A stretch of DNA of 64,000 bases, taken from contig DAORKG010000018.1 in assembly GCA_035439445.1 (NCBI GenBank), positions 5,907 through 69,906 of the forward strand, in the 5' to 3' direction. Of the stretch, positions 61,507 through 64,000 are shown piece after piece. The notes beneath the pieces were generated by a model, which saw nothing but the letters and a program-made list of their open reading frames with translations, was not told the DNA's origin and did not search any database. Each line of letters begins with the position of its first letter. Position 1 is the first letter of the stretch. This DNA is from UBA4416 sp035439445 (lineage in GTDB: Bacteria > Bacteroidota > Bacteroidia > B-17B0 > Aurantibacillaceae). Made by a program: the position numbers and the translations under genes.

Positions 61507-61995
61507 TTAATTCCCTTTTATTTCCTTTAAATATAGAGTCAGCGATTCTAAGTCTTTTTGTACAAAAGTGTTTTCAAGATAACTATGGCCAATAGGTCCC
61601 AAAAAAATGGGGATTGGATTAATGGGTTCCTTACCAATATCATTTGTTTTTTGTTCTTTCAGTTTCAGGTAACTTCTGTTGATGTAAATACTGAAATCCG
61701 ACCAACCATATTCATAAGTTGAACCACATTTTTTGCAAGTGTAAATAGATAGATAACATTCACCACCACGCTCTGGTGTTAATGGTTGGATATCGAAATA
61801 CTTACTGCTATTGCTGATGAAAGTTTCCGTTTCGTTGACGTAAAATGAATTGCCTGTATCCGCACAATCGATACTAACGTATTGCCTAAAACGAGGAAAT
61901 GCACATTGACAAGAGTGAGAGTGATAAAACTCAAGAATTTCTTCGATGCGAGATTGAAGTAAATTTAAGTTGCGTTTAAATTCTTCCTTATCCAT
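61507..61995 (-). CDS. Unknown 162-aa protein with cysteine pairs
   Basis: Soluble and highly charged. It has HSCQCAFPRF near residue 27, CADTGNSFYV, and TCKKCGSTYEYGWSDFSIYINRSY (about 112-135), a rubredoxin- or zinc-ribbon-like knuckle. A first helix KEEFKRNLNLLQSRIEEILEF leads in. No family recognised. The next gene upstream on the strand (a 64-aa membrane protein) ends 3 bases before it, so the two form an operon. Confidence 0.65.
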   Translation of the reverse strand: MDKEEFKRNLNLLQSRIEEILEFYHSHSCQCAFPRFRQYVSIDCADTGNSFYVNETETFISNSSKYFDIQPLTPERGGECYLSIYTCKKCGSTYEYGWSDFSIYINRSYLKLKEQKTNDIGKEPINPIPIFLGPIGHSYLENTFVQKDLESLTLYLKEIKGN

Positions 61996-61998
61996 TTT

Positions 61999-62193
61999 TT
62001 AAACGTTACTCATCAATCCTTTTTTAATTTTCGGACTTAACAAAGTAACCACCAAGCCAATAATTGGAGTTAATACAATGCACCAATACACAGATTTACT
62101 ATAACCAATTTCTCGGTGAGTACCAATAGCTTGAGCAATTAATTGTGTGGCGTATAGATAAATAAGAACTCCTGTTATCCAATCGTATTTCAT
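61999..62193 (-). CDS. Unknown 64-aa membrane protein
   Basis: Two hydrophobic segments: WITGVLIYLYATQLIAQAIG and SVYWCIVLTPIIGLVVTLLSP, joined by a short polar loop, with a Lys-rich C-terminus. No family recognised. It is upstream of, and probably co-transcribed with, the 162-aa gene. Confidence 0.6.
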   Translation of the reverse strand: MKYDWITGVLIYLYATQLIAQAIGTHREIGYSKSVYWCIVLTPIIGLVVTLLSPKIKKGLMSNV

Positions 62194-62278
62194 AACTATT
62201 GTATTTAGAGTAAAGCTATTGAAATTTAGTTGAGAGATGATTTAATGAGTCTTAAAAAATCATAAAAGCAAGGGATGA

Positions 62279-62710
62279 TTATCCTTTATAAGTTGGATCA
62301 AAGTCTACCATCCACTCAATACCATATTTGTCTCTAAACATACCAAAGTACGAACCCCAAGGACTATCAGAAATAGGCATTTCAATTTGGCCGCCAACCG
62401 AAAGGCCATTAAATAATTTATCGGCTTCTTCTTTGCTGTCTGCCGTAATCACAATTTTGCTTCTGTTTTCATTTTCGTTGGTTTTTCCCATAAACTCTGG
62501 AACATCATTAGCCATTAATAGGTTTTTACCAATAGGCAAAGCAATGTGCATAATTTTGTTTGCCTCATGTTCCGACACCTGAAAATCATCACTGGCTAAA
62601 TCTTTGAAACGCATAATTTTGGCGAACTCTCCACCAAATACTGATTTGTAAAAATTAAATGCTTCTTCGGCATTTCCATTAAAATTAATATGAGGATTAA
62701 TACTTGCCAT
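62279..62710 (-). CDS. VOC family protein (PhnB-type)
   Basis: 143 aa. INPHINFNGNAEEAFNFYKSVFGGEFAKIMRF (about 4-35) is the usual opening of 3-demethylubiquinone-type glyoxalase-fold proteins, and WGSYFGMFRDKYGIEWMVDFDP (about 118-139) closes the second module. These proteins often bind a metal and a small substrate, but here the reaction is unknown. Standard length; single gene. Confidence 0.88.
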   Translation of the reverse strand: MASINPHINFNGNAEEAFNFYKSVFGGEFAKIMRFKDLASDDFQVSEHEANKIMHIALPIGKNLLMANDVPEFMGKTNENENRSKIVITADSKEEADKLFNGLSVGGQIEMPISDSPWGSYFGMFRDKYGIEWMVDFDPTYKG

Positions 62711-62806
62711 GTTTTTTTATTTTTTATAAAACTGTTTTTTCCTGAGCCTACTAAGGCAGATTGAAATTGAAACATTTGCCTAAATAATATAAACTAAGAG
62801 TTAGTT

Positions 62807-63934
62807 TTAGTTATTTAATTTATTAATCGCAATCTTAGCAATCTGAATTTGTGTCTCAAGATCTTTGATAGAAGTATTTATTTGTTCAATTGTTTGTTTC
62901 ATCTCATTTGTATCGTGATCAAATGATTGATATATTGTTAATCTTAAACTCACTTTCTTTGTGAATTTGGTGAGCTGTAAATATTCATTATTAATAAAAT
63001 AATTAATGTTGCTATTAAGTCCATCAATGAGAGCTTTCCTTTTTATTTCATCATTCTCTTCACTTGTTTTTATAGCTATTTGATTTATATAATTAATTTT
63101 TTCTCTAACGTTTTTTTCAATTTCGAAATACTCAATTAGTAATGGGGAAATGGCATCTTTAAATTCTAGTCCAATTACTATTAGTTTTAGATTATTAATT
63201 GCAGCTTCTGGTGTCATTTTATTAAAAACAACATCATCAATTAAATAATCAATTTCATCAATTAAAGGATTTTTTTGAATCGTTTCAATTAATTTGGATA
63301 AGACAAAGTAAAACCCAAAAAAGATAAATGAAGATGACCACATACTATATATTTTCCAATTGTTTATAATACATAAAAGGAAATAGATAGAGCAGGTGGT
63401 TAGAAAGATGATAATGATTAAAAATAAATTTTTAAACCACTTGGCTTCCTTTACAGCTATTTTACCTTGTGGAAAAGGAAATCCTATTTTTGAAATAAGT
63501 GGTATTAAAATAGTGATTACAGTAACAAAATATAAAAATCCAAAATAAATAATATCACAATTTTTGAAAGGAAAATTTATAAAGTTATGAGAGTATATTA
63601 AAATTAATGAATAAATTATAAATTGGAATGCAAGAGACAGATACCTGTTTGGAAGTTCTTTTTTAAATTCAATATATTTTGTCTTTGTTTTAGAACTTAA
63701 GTTAATTGCTGCTTGTATTTGATGAAATAATGTTTCAGAAAGAATTAAGACTATAAGAAGTTTAAATGAGTCAACTGTTTCTAAATTATTTTCGGAGCGA
63801 ATATTAATTAGAAGCCAAACAAGAGATGCAAATGCACCAAATAGTGCCCATTTGTTCCATCCTGGCTTCTCGTATTGAGCTTTGAGTCTATCTCTATATG
63901 CAGTTAAAATGCCTACTACTTCGTTTGTTGTCAT
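62807..63934 (-). CDS. Unknown 375-aa membrane protein with coiled-coil C-terminus
   Basis: N-terminal MTTNEVVGILTAYRDRLKAQYEKPGWNKWALFGAFASLVWLLIN leads to about six hydrophobic segments in residues 28-215 (FKLLIVLILSETLFHQI, YLSLAFQFIIYSLILIYS, IIYFGFLYFVTVITILIPLIS, LFLIIIIFLTTCSIYFLLCII, SFIFFGFYFVLSKLI). The soluble C-terminal part (about 225-375) is strongly helical and ends with a coiled coil (TIEQINTSIKDLETQIQIAKIAI). No family recognised. AT-rich like its neighbours. It may form a homo-oligomer through the C-terminal coil. Confidence 0.62.
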   Translation of the reverse strand: MTTNEVVGILTAYRDRLKAQYEKPGWNKWALFGAFASLVWLLINIRSENNLETVDSFKLLIVLILSETLFHQIQAAINLSSKTKTKYIEFKKELPNRYLSLAFQFIIYSLILIYSHNFINFPFKNCDIIYFGFLYFVTVITILIPLISKIGFPFPQGKIAVKEAKWFKNLFLIIIIFLTTCSIYFLLCIINNWKIYSMWSSSFIFFGFYFVLSKLIETIQKNPLIDEIDYLIDDVVFNKMTPEAAINNLKLIVIGLEFKDAISPLLIEYFEIEKNVREKINYINQIAIKTSEENDEIKRKALIDGLNSNINYFINNEYLQLTKFTKKVSLRLTIYQSFDHDTNEMKQTIEQINTSIKDLETQIQIAKIAINKLNN

Positions 63935-64000
63935 AATTAATCATTACGGATTGCCTTTAGTTTGTATTTACGTAAAAATACACTAAATTAAATAAAAAGG

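Overview
The window is chromosomal DNA from a free-living, AT-rich member of the Bacteroidota, probably near Flavobacteriales or another Bacteroidia lineage. The evidence is four proteins ending in a type IX secretion (T9SS) sorting domain with the YPNP motif, many short SC-type lipoprotein signals, promoters of the TTG/TAnnTTTG class, and families largely restricted to the phylum: DUF4270, GSCFA, DUF1599 next to folP, DUF6132, a CusA-TolC fusion and a trifunctional MMPL/acyltransferase/methyltransferase. I found no rRNA, tRNA, prophage, IS transposase or CRISPR array. No gene-free stretch exceeds about 260 bases.

Layout. 0-9 kb: a leftward run (starch-synthase-like glycosyltransferase, DUF4270 lipoprotein, GT4 glycosyltransferase, purC, and a PLP-dependent cysteine/cystathionine synthase cut by the window edge), then panC and glyS rightward, then a thioesterase and a VIT-family transporter leftward. 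9-15 kb: a leftward heavy-metal efflux operon (small exported protein, CusA fused to a TolC-like protein, CusB-like adaptor). 15-19.9 kb: a sulfur/persulfide island with three rhodanese-bearing genes, DUF2892 and DUF6132 membrane proteins, two unknown genes, a 36-aa membrane protein and a CstB-type persulfide dioxygenase. 19.9-25.7 kb: a TetR-controlled tripartite ABC efflux operon and a cysteine-containing Crp/Fnr regulator. 25.7-36 kb: DUF1599/folP, maeB, two T9SS-exported proteins, NrnA-like DHH phosphoesterase, ndk, GSCFA and a HAD nucleotidase. 36-41 kb: a thioredoxin-like membrane protein, three small cysteine-rich lipoproteins, miaE, MarR/yceI and a T9SS protein. 41.4-44.7 kb: thrS-infC-rpmI-rplT. 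45-64 kb: a TPR/SpoIIE phosphatase, TSUP transporter, BadF-type kinase, the trifunctional lipid enzyme, an M3 peptidase, ridA, a VWA protein, a DEAD-box helicase, a GIY-YIG nuclease, a pseudouridine synthase, a SiaC-like protein and several small unknowns.

Regulatory structure is unusually readable. A GTAAC-N4-GTTAC dyad recurs four times inside the 15-18.3 kb sulfur island and nowhere else that I noticed. It sits about 29.5 or about 59 bp upstream of each predicted -7 box, which suggests one activator, plausibly the Crp/Fnr protein at 25 kb. TetR and MarR operators are near-perfect palindromes beside their targets. infC starts with ATT behind a strong Shine-Dalgarno, and a HAD gene also appears to need an ATT start.

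Intergenic regions carry paired inverted palindromes that share GTCA...TGAC ends. One pair has a GIY-YIG nuclease gene between its two arms, which looks like an autonomous source element. A TTTC x11 microsatellite sits just before the start of a T9SS-exported protein and may be a phase-variation switch.
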